Below, in pieces: positions 18,180-26,648 of a DNA stretch of 64,000 bases (position 1 is its first letter; every line of letters starts with the position of its first letter). The DNA comes from Streptomyces sp. CB02261. Lineage in GTDB: Bacteria > Actinomycetota > Actinomycetes > Streptomycetales > Streptomycetaceae. The DNA is taken from assembly GCF_001905665.1 (NCBI RefSeq), contig NZ_LIVX01000002.1:1-64000 (forward strand). The letters are read 5' to 3'. The position numbers and the translations under genes were made by a program. A model generated the notes under the pieces. It had not been told where the DNA came from and searched no databases. It saw nothing but the letters and a program-made list of their open reading frames with translations.

Positions 18180-18211
18180 CGTGCTCCACAGCTCTCGTGC
18201 TCCACAGCTCT
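18180..18211 (+). repeat. tandem 16-bp direct repeat upstream of the protease gene
   Basis: Two perfect copies of CGTGCTCCACAGCTCT (18180-18195 and 18196-18211) lie 64-95 bp before the GTG of the M4 protease. An inverted pair CGAAC/GTTCG (18157-18161, 18164-18168) lies just before them. The spacing suggests promoter-proximal regulator sites or a leader element. Confidence 0.7.
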
Positions 18212-18274
18212 GCTTGCTCCGCCCGGACGGGCCCACCCAGTCCGCCGGTACCCCCCTCGCAAGAAGGAGTCTGC

Positions 18275-20305
18275 GTGAGATCCACGCCCAGCCGCCGCGC
18301 CACCGCGACCGGCGCTCTGATCGCCGCCGCCGCCATGCTCGCCGTGAGCGTCCAGACCGGTTCCGCCACCGCGGCCGACGAACCCTGGAGCATCGCCCCC
18401 AAGGCCCAGCAGGGCACCTCGGCGAACCCCGGCAAGCTCCCGGCCGACCTCACCCCCGCCGAGCGCACCGCGCTCATCAAGGCGGCCGACGCCGACAAGG
18501 CCGCCACGGCCAAGTCCCTCGGCCTCGGCGCCCAGGAGAAGCTGGTCGTCCGTGACGTCGTGCAGGACCGCGACGGCACGACCCACACGCGCTACGAGCG
18601 CACCTACGCCGGACTGCCCGTCCTGGGCGGCGACCTGATCGTCGCCGAGACCAAGGCCGGCGCCACCACGAGCGTCACGAAGTCCTCCCGCGCCGAGCTG
18701 AAGAACGTCGACCTCGCCGCCTCCGTCGCCCCGGCGGCCGCCGAGAAGCAGGCCCTCGGCCTCGCCCAGGCAGAGGGCTCGAAGAAGGCCGCCGCCGAGC
18801 GCGCCCCGCGCAAGGTCGTCTGGCTGGCCTCGGGCTCCCCCGTCCTCGCGTACGAGACCGTCGTCGGCGGCCTCCAGCACGACGGCACCCCGAACGAGCT
18901 GCACGTCGTGACGGACGCGAAGACCGGCGCGAAGCTGTACGAGTGGCAGGCCGTGCACAACGGCACCGGCAACACGCAGTACAGCGGCACGGTCACCCTC
19001 GGCACCGCGCCGTCGTACACGCTGACCGACACCACCCGCGGCAACCACAAGACGTACAACCTCAACCGGGGTACGTCGGGCACCGGGACGCTCTTCTCCG
19101 GCTCCGACGACGTCTGGGGCAACGGCACCCCGCAGAACCTGGAGACCGCGGGCGCCGACGCGCACTACGGCGCCGCCCTCACCTGGGACTACTACAAGAA
19201 CGTGCACGGCCGCTCCGGCATCCGCGGCGACGGCGTCGGCGCGTACTCCCGGGTCCACTACGGCAACGCGTACGTCAACGCCTTCTGGCAGGACTCCTGC
19301 TTCTGCATGACGTACGGCGACGGCGCGAACAACACCAAGCCGCTCACCTCCATCGACGTGGCCGCGCACGAGATGACGCACGGCCTGACCTCCGTCACCG
19401 CCGGTCTGGTCTACAGCGGCGAGTCCGGCGGCCTCAACGAGGCCACCTCGGACATCTTCGCGGCGGCCGTCGAGTTCTACGCCAACAACGCCCAGGACCA
19501 GGGCGACTACCTCGTCGGCGAGAAGATCGACATCCGCGGCAACGGCACCCCGCTGCGCTACATGGACAAGCCGAGCAAGGACGGCTCGTCGAAGGACTAC
19601 TGGTACTCCGGTATCGGCAGCGTCGACGTCCACTACTCCTCGGGCCCGGCCAACCACTGGTACTACCTGCTCTCCGAGGGCAGCGGTACCAAGACCGTCA
19701 ACGGCGTGAACTACGACTCGCCGACCTCCGACGGCCTGCCCGTCACCGGCATCGGCCGGGACAAGGCCTCGCTGATCTGGTTCAAGGCGCTCACCACCAA
19801 GTTCAACTCGTCCACCAACTACGCCGGCGCCCGCACGGGCACCGTCGCGGTGGCCACCGAGCTGTACGGCGCCGGCAGCCCCGAGGTCCTCGCCGTCCAG
19901 CACGCCTGGGCCGGCGTCAACGTCGGTACCCGCCCCGGCGGCACCGAGCCGCCCACGGGCAAGGTCTTCGAGAACACCGCCGACGTGTCCATCCCGGACA
20001 ACGGCGCCGCGGTGACCTCGACGGTCAACGTCACCGGCGTCGCGGGCAACGCGCCCTCCACGCTCAAGGTGGACGTGGACATCGTCCACACCTACCGCGG
20101 TGACCTCGTCGTCGACCTCGTCGCCCCCGACGGCTCGGTCTACAGCCTGAGCAACCGCTCCGGCGGCAGCGCCGACAACATCGTCCAGACCTTCACCGTG
20201 AACGCCTCCTCGGAGGTCGCCAACGGCGCCTGGAAGCTCCGCGTCCAGGACAAGGCCTCGGTCGACACCGGTTACATCAACGCCTTCAAGCTGACCTTCC
20301 CGTAA
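18275..20305 (+). CDS. secreted M4 (thermolysin-family) neutral metalloprotease with P domain
   Basis: A 676-residue secreted protease precursor. The signal peptide (RSTPSRRATATGALIAAAAML...) ends near SATAA. A propeptide with FTP/PepSY-type segments (about 35-220) follows, then the M4 catalytic domain. The zinc site is H365-E366-M-T-H369 and the third ligand E389 lies in GGLNEATSD, 23 residues after E366 as in thermolysin. A C-terminal proprotein-convertase P domain (about 565-676) holds IVHTYRGDLVVDL and ends in AFKLTF. The GTG at 18275 has AAGGAG (18264-18269) at ideal distance; the upstream ATG at 18197 lacks one. It is transcribed alone between a large hairpin and a terminator and should be a nutrient-scavenging exoprotease. 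Confidence 0.96.
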   Translation: MRSTPSRRATATGALIAAAAMLAVSVQTGSATAADEPWSIAPKAQQGTSANPGKLPADLTPAERTALIKAADADKAATAKSLGLGAQEKLVVRDVVQDRDGTTHTRYERTYAGLPVLGGDLIVAETKAGATTSVTKSSRAELKNVDLAASVAPAAAEKQALGLAQAEGSKKAAAERAPRKVVWLASGSPVLAYETVVGGLQHDGTPNELHVVTDAKTGAKLYEWQAVHNGTGNTQYSGTVTLGTAPSYTLTDTTRGNHKTYNLNRGTSGTGTLFSGSDDVWGNGTPQNLETAGADAHYGAALTWDYYKNVHGRSGIRGDGVGAYSRVHYGNAYVNAFWQDSCFCMTYGDGANNTKPLTSIDVAAHEMTHGLTSVTAGLVYSGESGGLNEATSDIFAAAVEFYANNAQDQGDYLVGEKIDIRGNGTPLRYMDKPSKDGSSKDYWYSGIGSVDVHYSSGPANHWYYLLSEGSGTKTVNGVNYDSPTSDGLPVTGIGRDKASLIWFKALTTKFNSSTNYAGARTGTVAVATELYGAGSPEVLAVQHAWAGVNVGTRPGGTEPPTGKVFENTADVSIPDNGAAVTSTVNVTGVAGNAPSTLKVDVDIVHTYRGDLVVDLVAPDGSVYSLSNRSGGSADNIVQTFTVNASSEVANGAWKLRVQDKASVDTGYINAFKLTFP

Positions 20306-20322
20306 CCGGGAGGAAAGCGGGG

Positions 20323-20361
20323 GCGGGCGCCCGGAGGGAACGTTTCCCTCCGGGCGCCCGC
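20323..20361 (+). terminator. terminator of the metalloprotease gene
   Basis: A perfect 18-bp stem, 20323-20340 with 20344-20361, and a three-base loop, 17 nt after the stop at 20305. Confidence 0.9.
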
Positions 20362-20394
20362 ACGTGTGTACGGCGGCTGCATACCCTGGACCGC

Positions 20395-21051
20395 ATGATC
20401 AGGGTGCTGCTGGCCGACGACGAGACGATGATCAGGGCCGGGGTGCGGGCCATCCTGACCACCGACCCCGGGATCGAGGTGGTCGCCGAGGCCGGCGACG
20501 GCCACGAGGCCGTCGAGCTCGCCCGCGAGCACCGGCCGGACGTCGTCCTCCTGGACATCCGGATGCCCCGGCTCGACGGACTCGGCGCGGCCGAAGAACT
20601 GCGCGGCACCGTTCCGGACGCGGCCGTCGTCATGCTCACGACCTTCTCCGAGGACACGTACATCGCCCGTGCCCTCGGCAGCGGTGTCAGCGGCTTCCTG
20701 CTCAAGTCCGGTGACCCGCGTGAGCTCATCGCCGGTGTCAGGGCCGTCGCCGGAGGCGGCGCCGCGCTCTCCCCGACCGTCGCCCGCCGGGTCATCGACA
20801 CCCTCGGCGGCGAGCGGTTCACCCGCGCCGCGGAGGCGCGGGCCCGCCTCGAACCGCTCACCGGCCGCGAGCGGGAGGTCGTCGCGCTCCTCGGCGCCGG
20901 GCTTTCCAACCAGGAGATCGCGGACCGCATGTACGTCGTCGAGGGCACCGTCAAGGCGCACGTGAGCGCCGTCCTCGGCCGGCTGGGTCTGCGCAACCGG
21001 GTCCAGCTCGCGGTCCTGGCGTACGAGGCGGGCCTGGTCCCCGGTGCGTGA
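20395..21051 (+). CDS. NarL/LuxR-family response regulator
   Basis: A 218-residue response regulator with receiver domain (acidic pair D8/D9, phosphoacceptor D54 in VVLLDIRMP, Lys in GFLLKSG) and a LuxR-type DNA-binding domain (LTGREREVVALLGAGLSNQEIA, about 152-212). The ATG lies shortly after the protease terminator, so it has its own promoter in the 20362-20394 gap or overlapping the terminator. It overlaps the following kinase gene by eight bases. Its targets are unknown; the nearby protease is a possible one. Confidence 0.93.
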   Translation: MIRVLLADDETMIRAGVRAILTTDPGIEVVAEAGDGHEAVELAREHRPDVVLLDIRMPRLDGLGAAEELRGTVPDAAVVMLTTFSEDTYIARALGSGVSGFLLKSGDPRELIAGVRAVAGGGAALSPTVARRVIDTLGGERFTRAAEARARLEPLTGREREVVALLGAGLSNQEIADRMYVVEGTVKAHVSAVLGRLGLRNRVQLAVLAYEAGLVPGA

Positions 21052-22606
21052 GCGGCTCTTCGACCTGGGCCTCTGGCTGCTGCTCTGCGTGCCCGTCCTG
21101 CTCAGGTCGGACCCACACGACGGCGGCAGCTGGCTCCAGGTCGCCGTCGGCGTGGTGGTCCTCGGCGGCTGTGTCGCGGTCAGCCGGCGATGGCCCCTCG
21201 TCGCGCTCGGTGCCACGGTCGCGCTGAGCCTGCCCGCCACCCTGGAGCTGTTCACCCCCTCGTACAGCCTGGCCCTGGTCGCGTTCGGGTATCTCGCGGG
21301 ACGGCGCCAGGAGCACACCCGGGCGGCGCTCTGGCTGTTCGGCGCGGTCGCGGCGACGGGCCTCCTGCTCACCTCGGTGACCCGCACCTCCCTCGGGCAG
21401 TGGTTCACGCTGCTGCTCGCGCTCGCGCTCGCGGTCGTCGCGCCCTGGCTGATCGGCCGTTACGTACGCCAGTACGACCGGCTCGTGCGCAGCGGGTGGG
21501 AGCTGGCCGACCGGATGGAGCGCGAACAGGCGGCCGTCGCGGACCGGGAGCGGCTGCGGGAGCGATCCCGGATCGCGGGCGACATGCACGACTCCCTCGG
21601 CCACGACCTGGCCCTGATCGCGATCCGCGCGGGTGCCCTGGAGGTCTCCCCCGACCTGGGACCCGAGCAGCAGCGGGCGGCGGGCGAACTGCGCCGTGCG
21701 GCGGCGGACGCGACGGCGCGGCTGCGGGACATCATCGGCGTGCTGCGCGAGGACGGGGCCGCCGCTCCCACGAGCCCGCCCGGTGAGACGGTCGAGGAGC
21801 TCGCGGCCCGCGCCCGCGCGTCGGGCCTCGCGGTCACGCTCGCCCCGGACCCCGTGCCCACGCTGCCGGGGATGTCGGGGCTGGCGCTGCACCGGGTCGT
21901 GCAGGAGGGTCTCACCAACGCGGCCAAGCACGCGCCGGGCGCGGCGGTCGCGGTGACCGTCACCCAGGACACGACGCACGTCCGGGTCAGGGTGGTCAGC
22001 GGCCCCGGCACCACCGCGGCGGGGAGCGCCGGGGCCGGTGCGCAGGCCCCGTCGGCACCGGACCGGACCCCCGCGTCCGCCTCCGGCTCCGGCGGCACCG
22101 GTCTGGTGGGGCTCGGCGAGCGGGTGCGGCTCGCGGGCGGCACCCTCGGCCACCGGGCCACCGCCGACGGCGGGTTCGCCCTGACGGCCGTCCTGCCCCG
22201 GCGGCCTCCCGCGCCGCTGCCCGCCGCGCCCACGTCGGCCCGGGAGCTGGACCGGGCCCGCCGTGAGGTGCGCAAGGGCCTGGCGCGGGCGATCTGGATC
22301 CCGCTCGCGCTCCTCGCCGCCCTCGGCCTGCTGATGGCAGGGGTCGCCCTGTGGACCCAGGCCAGGTCGTACCTGGAGCCCGCGGACTACGCCCGGCTCC
22401 AGGTCGGGCAGACGCTCACCCGGCTCGACGAGGACGCAGAGGACTGGCCCGACCACCCGCTGGACGGCCCGCCGCACGGCGTACCGGCCGAGCCGCCCGG
22501 CATGGACGAGTGCCGGTACTACCGGGCGACGATGCTCGCCGCGCTCCCGGTGTACCGGCTGTGCTTCGTCGCGGGGCACCTCGCCGACAAGGCCGAGGTG
22601 CCGTGA
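21044..22606 (+). CDS. sensor histidine kinase with an extra C-terminal membrane anchor
   Basis: A 520-residue kinase. Four or five membrane helices fill residues 5-140, the HisKA_3 site is H182 (GDMHDSLGHDL), and the HATPase domain spans about 275-390 (N box QEGLTNAAKHA, G box GGTGLVGLGER). The usual DxG box is replaced by VVSGPGTT and a Ser/Ala-rich insert of about 30 residues. Unusually, a further membrane helix (about 416-440) and an acidic 80-residue domain with two Cys (C490, C507) follow the catalytic domain; that tail should face outside. The GTG start overlaps the regulator stop. It should phosphorylate the regulator encoded just upstream. Confidence 0.9.
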   Translation: MRERLFDLGLWLLLCVPVLLRSDPHDGGSWLQVAVGVVVLGGCVAVSRRWPLVALGATVALSLPATLELFTPSYSLALVAFGYLAGRRQEHTRAALWLFGAVAATGLLLTSVTRTSLGQWFTLLLALALAVVAPWLIGRYVRQYDRLVRSGWELADRMEREQAAVADRERLRERSRIAGDMHDSLGHDLALIAIRAGALEVSPDLGPEQQRAAGELRRAAADATARLRDIIGVLREDGAAAPTSPPGETVEELAARARASGLAVTLAPDPVPTLPGMSGLALHRVVQEGLTNAAKHAPGAAVAVTVTQDTTHVRVRVVSGPGTTAAGSAGAGAQAPSAPDRTPASASGSGGTGLVGLGERVRLAGGTLGHRATADGGFALTAVLPRRPPAPLPAAPTSARELDRARREVRKGLARAIWIPLALLAALGLLMAGVALWTQARSYLEPADYARLQVGQTLTRLDEDAEDWPDHPLDGPPHGVPAEPPGMDECRYYRATMLAALPVYRLCFVAGHLADKAEVP

Positions 22607-22667
22607 CCGCCCCCGCCGCAGGTGCCGTGACCGCCCCCGCCGCCGGTGCCGTGACGGCCTCCGCCGC
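22596..22667 (+). repeat. three 24-bp tandem repeats across a stop codon
   Basis: Copies occupy 22596-22619, 22620-22643 and 22644-22667. The first two are identical; the third differs at three positions. Each contains GTGCCGTGAC, so the unit duplicates the last codons and stop of the kinase gene. The array ends three bases before the stop codon of glgP on the other strand. Confidence 0.85.
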
Positions 22668-22669
22668 CC

Positions 22670-25234
22670 CTACCTCAGCAGCACCCCCGCCCCCTCCCCC
22701 GTCGTCTCCTCCGGCACGGCCACCAGGCCCAGTTCGGAGGGGTGGGCGAGCAGCGGGTGGGTGGGGCGGACGCGGACCGTGCAGCCGAAGGAGCCGGTGC
22801 GGTCGAGTTCCAGGGTGCCCGCGTAGGTCAGCCCGCCCTCCAGGTCGGGGCCGCCCGCCGGCTTCAGCGGGACGGTCCGGGGGTCGGTGAGGGTGTCGTC
22901 GGCGTCGACCCGGCCGGTGACGGCCTGCACCTCGACGTCGTCGGGGCCGAGCGCGCCGAGCGCCACCCGGACCCGGACCACCGGGGTCGCGCCGAGCTCC
23001 GCGTCCGCGAGGTCGTCCACCAGGCCGTCACCGACCTCGACGTGGTCGACGGTCACCGTCGGCCAGGCCTCCCGGACCCGGGCCTTCCAGTCGGCGAGGT
23101 CCCGGGCGCGGGCCGGGGTGAGCGCCCGGCGGGCGGTGGCGGCGGGCCCGTACAGCCGCTCGACGTACTCGCGGACCATCCGGTCGGCGAGCACCTTCGG
23201 GCCGAGGTCGGTGAGGGTGCGGCGGACCATCGCCGTCCAGTCGGTGGGCACCCCGTCGGAGCCCCGGTCGTAGAAGCGGGGGGCGACCCGGCGTTCGATC
23301 AGCTCGTAGAGGGCGGCGGCCTCCAGGTCGTCGCGGCGGTCCTCGTCGGCGGCGGCCGCGCCGTCGGCGGTGGGGATGGCCCAGCCGAAGTCGGGCTCGA
23401 ACCACTCGTCCCACCAGCCGTCGAGGACGGAGAGGTTGAGGCAGCCGTTGAGGGCGGCCTTCATGCCGCTGGTGCCGCAGGCCTCCAGGGGGCGGAGCGG
23501 GTTGTTCAGCCAGACGTCGCAGCCGGGGTAGAGGCCGCGGGCCATCGCCATGCCGTAGTCGGGCAGGAAGACGATCCGGTGCCGGACCCGGGGGTCGTCG
23601 GCGAACCGGACGAGTTCCCGCACGAGCCGCTTCCCACCGTCGTCGGCGGGGTGGGCCTTGCCGGCGACGACGAGCTGCACGGGCCGCTCGGGGTGCAGGA
23701 GCAGCGCCCGCAGCCGGTCCTTGTCCCGCAGCATCAGGGTGAGCCGCTTGTACGAGGGCACCCGGCGGGCGAAGCCGATGGTGAGGACGTCAGGGTCGAG
23801 GACGGAGTCGGTCCAGCCGAGTTCCGCGTCGGCGGCCCCGCGCTGGCGCCAGGAGGCCCGCAGCCTCTCCCGGACGTCGGTGACGAGCCGTTCGCGCAGG
23901 GTGCGGCGCAGCTCCCACAGCTCCCGGTCGGGGGCGTCGGGGGCGAGCCTGCCGACCTCGGGGGCGACCCAGGTGGGGGCGTGGACGCCGTTGGTGATGG
24001 AGGTGATGGGCACCTCGTCGGCGTCGAAGCCCGGCCAGAGCCCGGCGAACATGGCCCGGCTGACGGCGCCGTGGAGGGTGGACACGCCGTTGGCGCGCTG
24101 GGCGAGGCGCAGGCCCATGGCGGCCATGTTGAAGACGCCGGGTTCGCCGCCGAGAGGGGTCTCGTCGCCGAGGGCGAGGATGCGGGCGGTGTCGACGCCG
24201 GGGAGTTCGCCGTCCTCGCCGAGGTGGCGTGCGACCAGGCCGCGGTCGAAGCGGTCGATGCCGGCCGGGACGGGGGTGTGGGTGGTGAAGACGGTGCCGG
24301 CCCTGACGGTCTCCAGGGCTGCGGTGAAGTCGAGTCCCTCGCCCTGGAGTTCGCGGATGCGTTCGAGGCCGAGGAAGCCGGCGTGGCCCTCGTTGGTGTG
24401 GAAGACCTCGGGGTCGGGGGTGCCGGTGAGCCGGGTGTACGTACGGACGGCGCGGACGCCGCCGATGCCGAGCAGCATCTCCTGGAGCAGCCGGTGCTCG
24501 CTGCCTCCGCCGTAGAGCCGGTCGGTGACGCTCCGTTCCCCGGGGGCGTTGTCCTCGACGTCGGAGTCGAGCATGAGGAGCGGGACGCGGCCGACGCGGG
24601 CGATCCACAGCTGGGCGTGGAGGCTGCGTCCGCCGGGCAGGGCGAGGGTGATCCGGGCGGGGGTGCCGTCGGCCTCGCGGAGCAGGGTGACCGGCAGCTC
24701 GCCGGGGTCGAGGACGGGGTACTGCTCCTGCTGCCAGCCGTCGCGGCCGAGGGACTGCCGGAAGTATCCGTGCCGGTAGAGCAGGCCGACGCCGATCAGG
24801 GGGACGCCGAGGTCGCTGGCGGACTTGAGGTGGTCGCCGGCGAGGATGCCGAGGCCGCCGGAGTACTGGGGCAGGGCGGCGGTGACGCCGAACTCGGGCG
24901 AGAAGTAGGCGACGGCGGCCGGGAGGTCGCCGGACTGCTGCTGGTACCAGCGGGGGGCGTGCAGATAGGTGTCGAGGTCCTCGGCGGCGGCCCGCAGCCG
25001 GGCCAGGAAGTCCTGGTCGGCGGCGAGCGCGGTGAGCCGGGAGGCTTCGAGGGCGCCGAGGATCCGCACGGGGTCGGTGCCGGAGGCCGCCGCGGGGCCG
25101 GGGCGTTCGAGGGAGGCGAAGAGGGCGCGGGTGGGCTCGTGCCAGGACCAGCGCAGGTTGTGCGCGAGGTCGGCGAGGGGTCGAAGGGTGTCGGGGAGGA
25201 CGGGACGCACGGTGAATCGACGGATTGCCTTCAC
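22670..25234 (-). CDS. glgP: alpha-glucan (glycogen) phosphorylase
   Basis: An 854-residue GT35 phosphorylase of the actinobacterial type with an N-terminal extension (about 10-110). The pyridoxal-phosphate lysine is K592 in the segment EACGTSGMKAALNG. Other family signatures are NGVHAPTW, and PSYKRLTLMLRD near residue 490. It releases glucose-1-phosphate from the ends of alpha-1,4-glucan in the cytosol. GTG at 25234 is preferred over the upstream ATG at 25342 because GAAGGTGG lies directly before it and the protein then starts with the family's KAIRRFTVRP. A hairpin at 25260-25304 separates it from the upstream accessory operon. In relatives it is usually directly divergent from glgE. Confidence 0.94.
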   Translation of the reverse strand: MKAIRRFTVRPVLPDTLRPLADLAHNLRWSWHEPTRALFASLERPGPAAASGTDPVRILGALEASRLTALAADQDFLARLRAAAEDLDTYLHAPRWYQQQSGDLPAAVAYFSPEFGVTAALPQYSGGLGILAGDHLKSASDLGVPLIGVGLLYRHGYFRQSLGRDGWQQEQYPVLDPGELPVTLLREADGTPARITLALPGGRSLHAQLWIARVGRVPLLMLDSDVEDNAPGERSVTDRLYGGGSEHRLLQEMLLGIGGVRAVRTYTRLTGTPDPEVFHTNEGHAGFLGLERIRELQGEGLDFTAALETVRAGTVFTTHTPVPAGIDRFDRGLVARHLGEDGELPGVDTARILALGDETPLGGEPGVFNMAAMGLRLAQRANGVSTLHGAVSRAMFAGLWPGFDADEVPITSITNGVHAPTWVAPEVGRLAPDAPDRELWELRRTLRERLVTDVRERLRASWRQRGAADAELGWTDSVLDPDVLTIGFARRVPSYKRLTLMLRDKDRLRALLLHPERPVQLVVAGKAHPADDGGKRLVRELVRFADDPRVRHRIVFLPDYGMAMARGLYPGCDVWLNNPLRPLEACGTSGMKAALNGCLNLSVLDGWWDEWFEPDFGWAIPTADGAAAADEDRRDDLEAAALYELIERRVAPRFYDRGSDGVPTDWTAMVRRTLTDLGPKVLADRMVREYVERLYGPAATARRALTPARARDLADWKARVREAWPTVTVDHVEVGDGLVDDLADAELGATPVVRVRVALGALGPDDVEVQAVTGRVDADDTLTDPRTVPLKPAGGPDLEGGLTYAGTLELDRTGSFGCTVRVRPTHPLLAHPSELGLVAVPEETTGEGAGVLLR

Positions 25235-25259
25235 GTGTTCCACCTTCGCAGGCGAGTAC

Positions 25260-25304
25260 GGAGCGGAGTGGACGCACCACGCTGTGCGTCCGTCGTTCCG
25301 CTCC
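25260..25304 (-). terminator. hairpin between the accessory operon and glgP
   Basis: Two stacked 8-bp stems, GGAGCGGA/TCCGCTCC (25260-25267, 25297-25304) and GGACGCAC/GTGCGTCC (25270-25277, 25284-25291), with a six-base loop. It lies 75 nt after the monooxygenase stop and 26 nt before glgP. It is probably a terminator for the accessory operon, or else a leader hairpin of glgP. Confidence 0.6.
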
Positions 25305-25378
25305 GACGTTAGGTCACGGGGCTCCACGAGGCCACGGCGCACGGGGGGCGGCGTGGCGCTCCGGCGGCGTGGCGGCCG

Positions 25379-26626
25379 TCAGCCGATGGCCGGGATCGGC
25401 ACCTCGTAGGGGGAGCCCTGGTTCACGATCGCCGGGTCGACGACGGCCTCGGGGCCGAGGTCGCGGTCCGTGCGCCGGAGCGCGGTGGCGGCGGGCCCGC
25501 GCTCCCGCTCGTACGCGGCGAGGCCCTCCGCGGGGTCGGGGTGCCGGGCGAGGGCGTGGGCGAGGGCGCGCGCGTCGACGATCGACCGGGTCGCCCCGTC
25601 GGCGCCGAAGGGGTGCGGGGCGTGGGCGGCGTCGCCGACGAGGGTGGTCCGGCCGTGGGTCCAGTGGTCCAGCGGCGGGCGGTCGAGCATCGGGTACGCG
25701 TGGGCGGTGTCGGCGGCGCGCAGGACGACGGGGACGCTGACGCCGTCGAACTCCCAGCCCGCGTAGTGCGGGAGGAGCGTCTCCACGGGCACGGGCCGGC
25801 CCCAGTCCGCCAGGAGCCGCTCCTCCGGTGAGTCGCACATGGGTTCCACGTGCTTCGCGAGGGCCCAGTTCACCAGGACTTCCCTGGTCTGGCCGCTGGG
25901 CCGGCTCATCGGGTACACGAGGGCCTGCTGCCGGTCGTCGCCGGCGAGGAGCGTGAACGCGCCGACGGCTCGCGCCGGCATCCGTGACACCCCTCGCCAC
26001 ACCATCGTCCCGTTCCACCGGGGCCCGCCCTCGCCCGGGTGCAGCGACGCCCGCACCGTCGAGCGGATGCCGTCGGCGCCCACGAGGACGTCCGGTTCGA
26101 GCGAGGCCCGGCCCCGGACGGCGCCGTCCCGGTGTTCCAGGCGCAGCCGCGGCCGCCCGTCCGGCAGCGGTTCCACGCCGCTCACCCGGACCCCGGTGAT
26201 CAGCGCGGCGGGGCCGAGCCTGGCCCGGACCGCCCCCGCGAGGACCTGCTGGAGGTGCCCGCGGTGGACCGAGAGCTGTGGCCAGCGGTAGCCGGCGGCG
26301 AGCCCGCGCGGCTCCCTGGAGACGAGGCCGCCGGAGCGGTGGTAGCGGCGCAGCTCACGGGTGCGCAGGGCGCCCGCCTCCAGGGCGTCGAGCAGACCGA
26401 GGGCGTCCAGTTCGCGGACGGCGTCCGGCATCAGGTCGAGCCCAGCGCCGGCGGGACGGATCGCGGGTGCCGCCTCGACGACCGTCACCCGTTCGAAGCC
26501 GGCGGCGTGCAGGGCGAGGGCGGCGGTGAGGCCAGCGACGCCGCCGCCGGCGATCACCACGTGCGGGCTCGCCCCGTAGCCGGACGTGAAGCCCTGCCGG
26601 TACGGGCCGTGGGTGGGAAGGGACAT
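25379..26626 (-). CDS. FAD-dependent aromatic-type monooxygenase
   Basis: A 415-residue class A flavin monooxygenase (PHBH fold). The dinucleotide motif GGGVAG is at 27-32, a DG-type motif (VLVGADGIRST) lies mid-protein, and the second FAD motif is TLVGDAAHAPHPFGADGATRS. Such enzymes use NAD(P)H and O2 to hydroxylate or epoxidise aromatic or cyclic substrates. ATG start with GAAGGAG eight bases upstream. It follows the PrnB-like gene after 22 nt, so the two form an operon and probably act on the same substrate series. No glycogen-related role is expected; the gene belongs to the accessory cassette between glgP and glgE. Confidence 0.88.
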   Translation of the reverse strand: MSLPTHGPYRQGFTSGYGASPHVVIAGGGVAGLTAALALHAAGFERVTVVEAAPAIRPAGAGLDLMPDAVRELDALGLLDALEAGALRTRELRRYHRSGGLVSREPRGLAAGYRWPQLSVHRGHLQQVLAGAVRARLGPAALITGVRVSGVEPLPDGRPRLRLEHRDGAVRGRASLEPDVLVGADGIRSTVRASLHPGEGGPRWNGTMVWRGVSRMPARAVGAFTLLAGDDRQQALVYPMSRPSGQTREVLVNWALAKHVEPMCDSPEERLLADWGRPVPVETLLPHYAGWEFDGVSVPVVLRAADTAHAYPMLDRPPLDHWTHGRTTLVGDAAHAPHPFGADGATRSIVDARALAHALARHPDPAEGLAAYERERGPAATALRRTDRDLGPEAVVDPAIVNQGSPYEVPIPAIG

Positions 26627-26648
26627 CTCGATCGCTCCTTCGGGGCCG

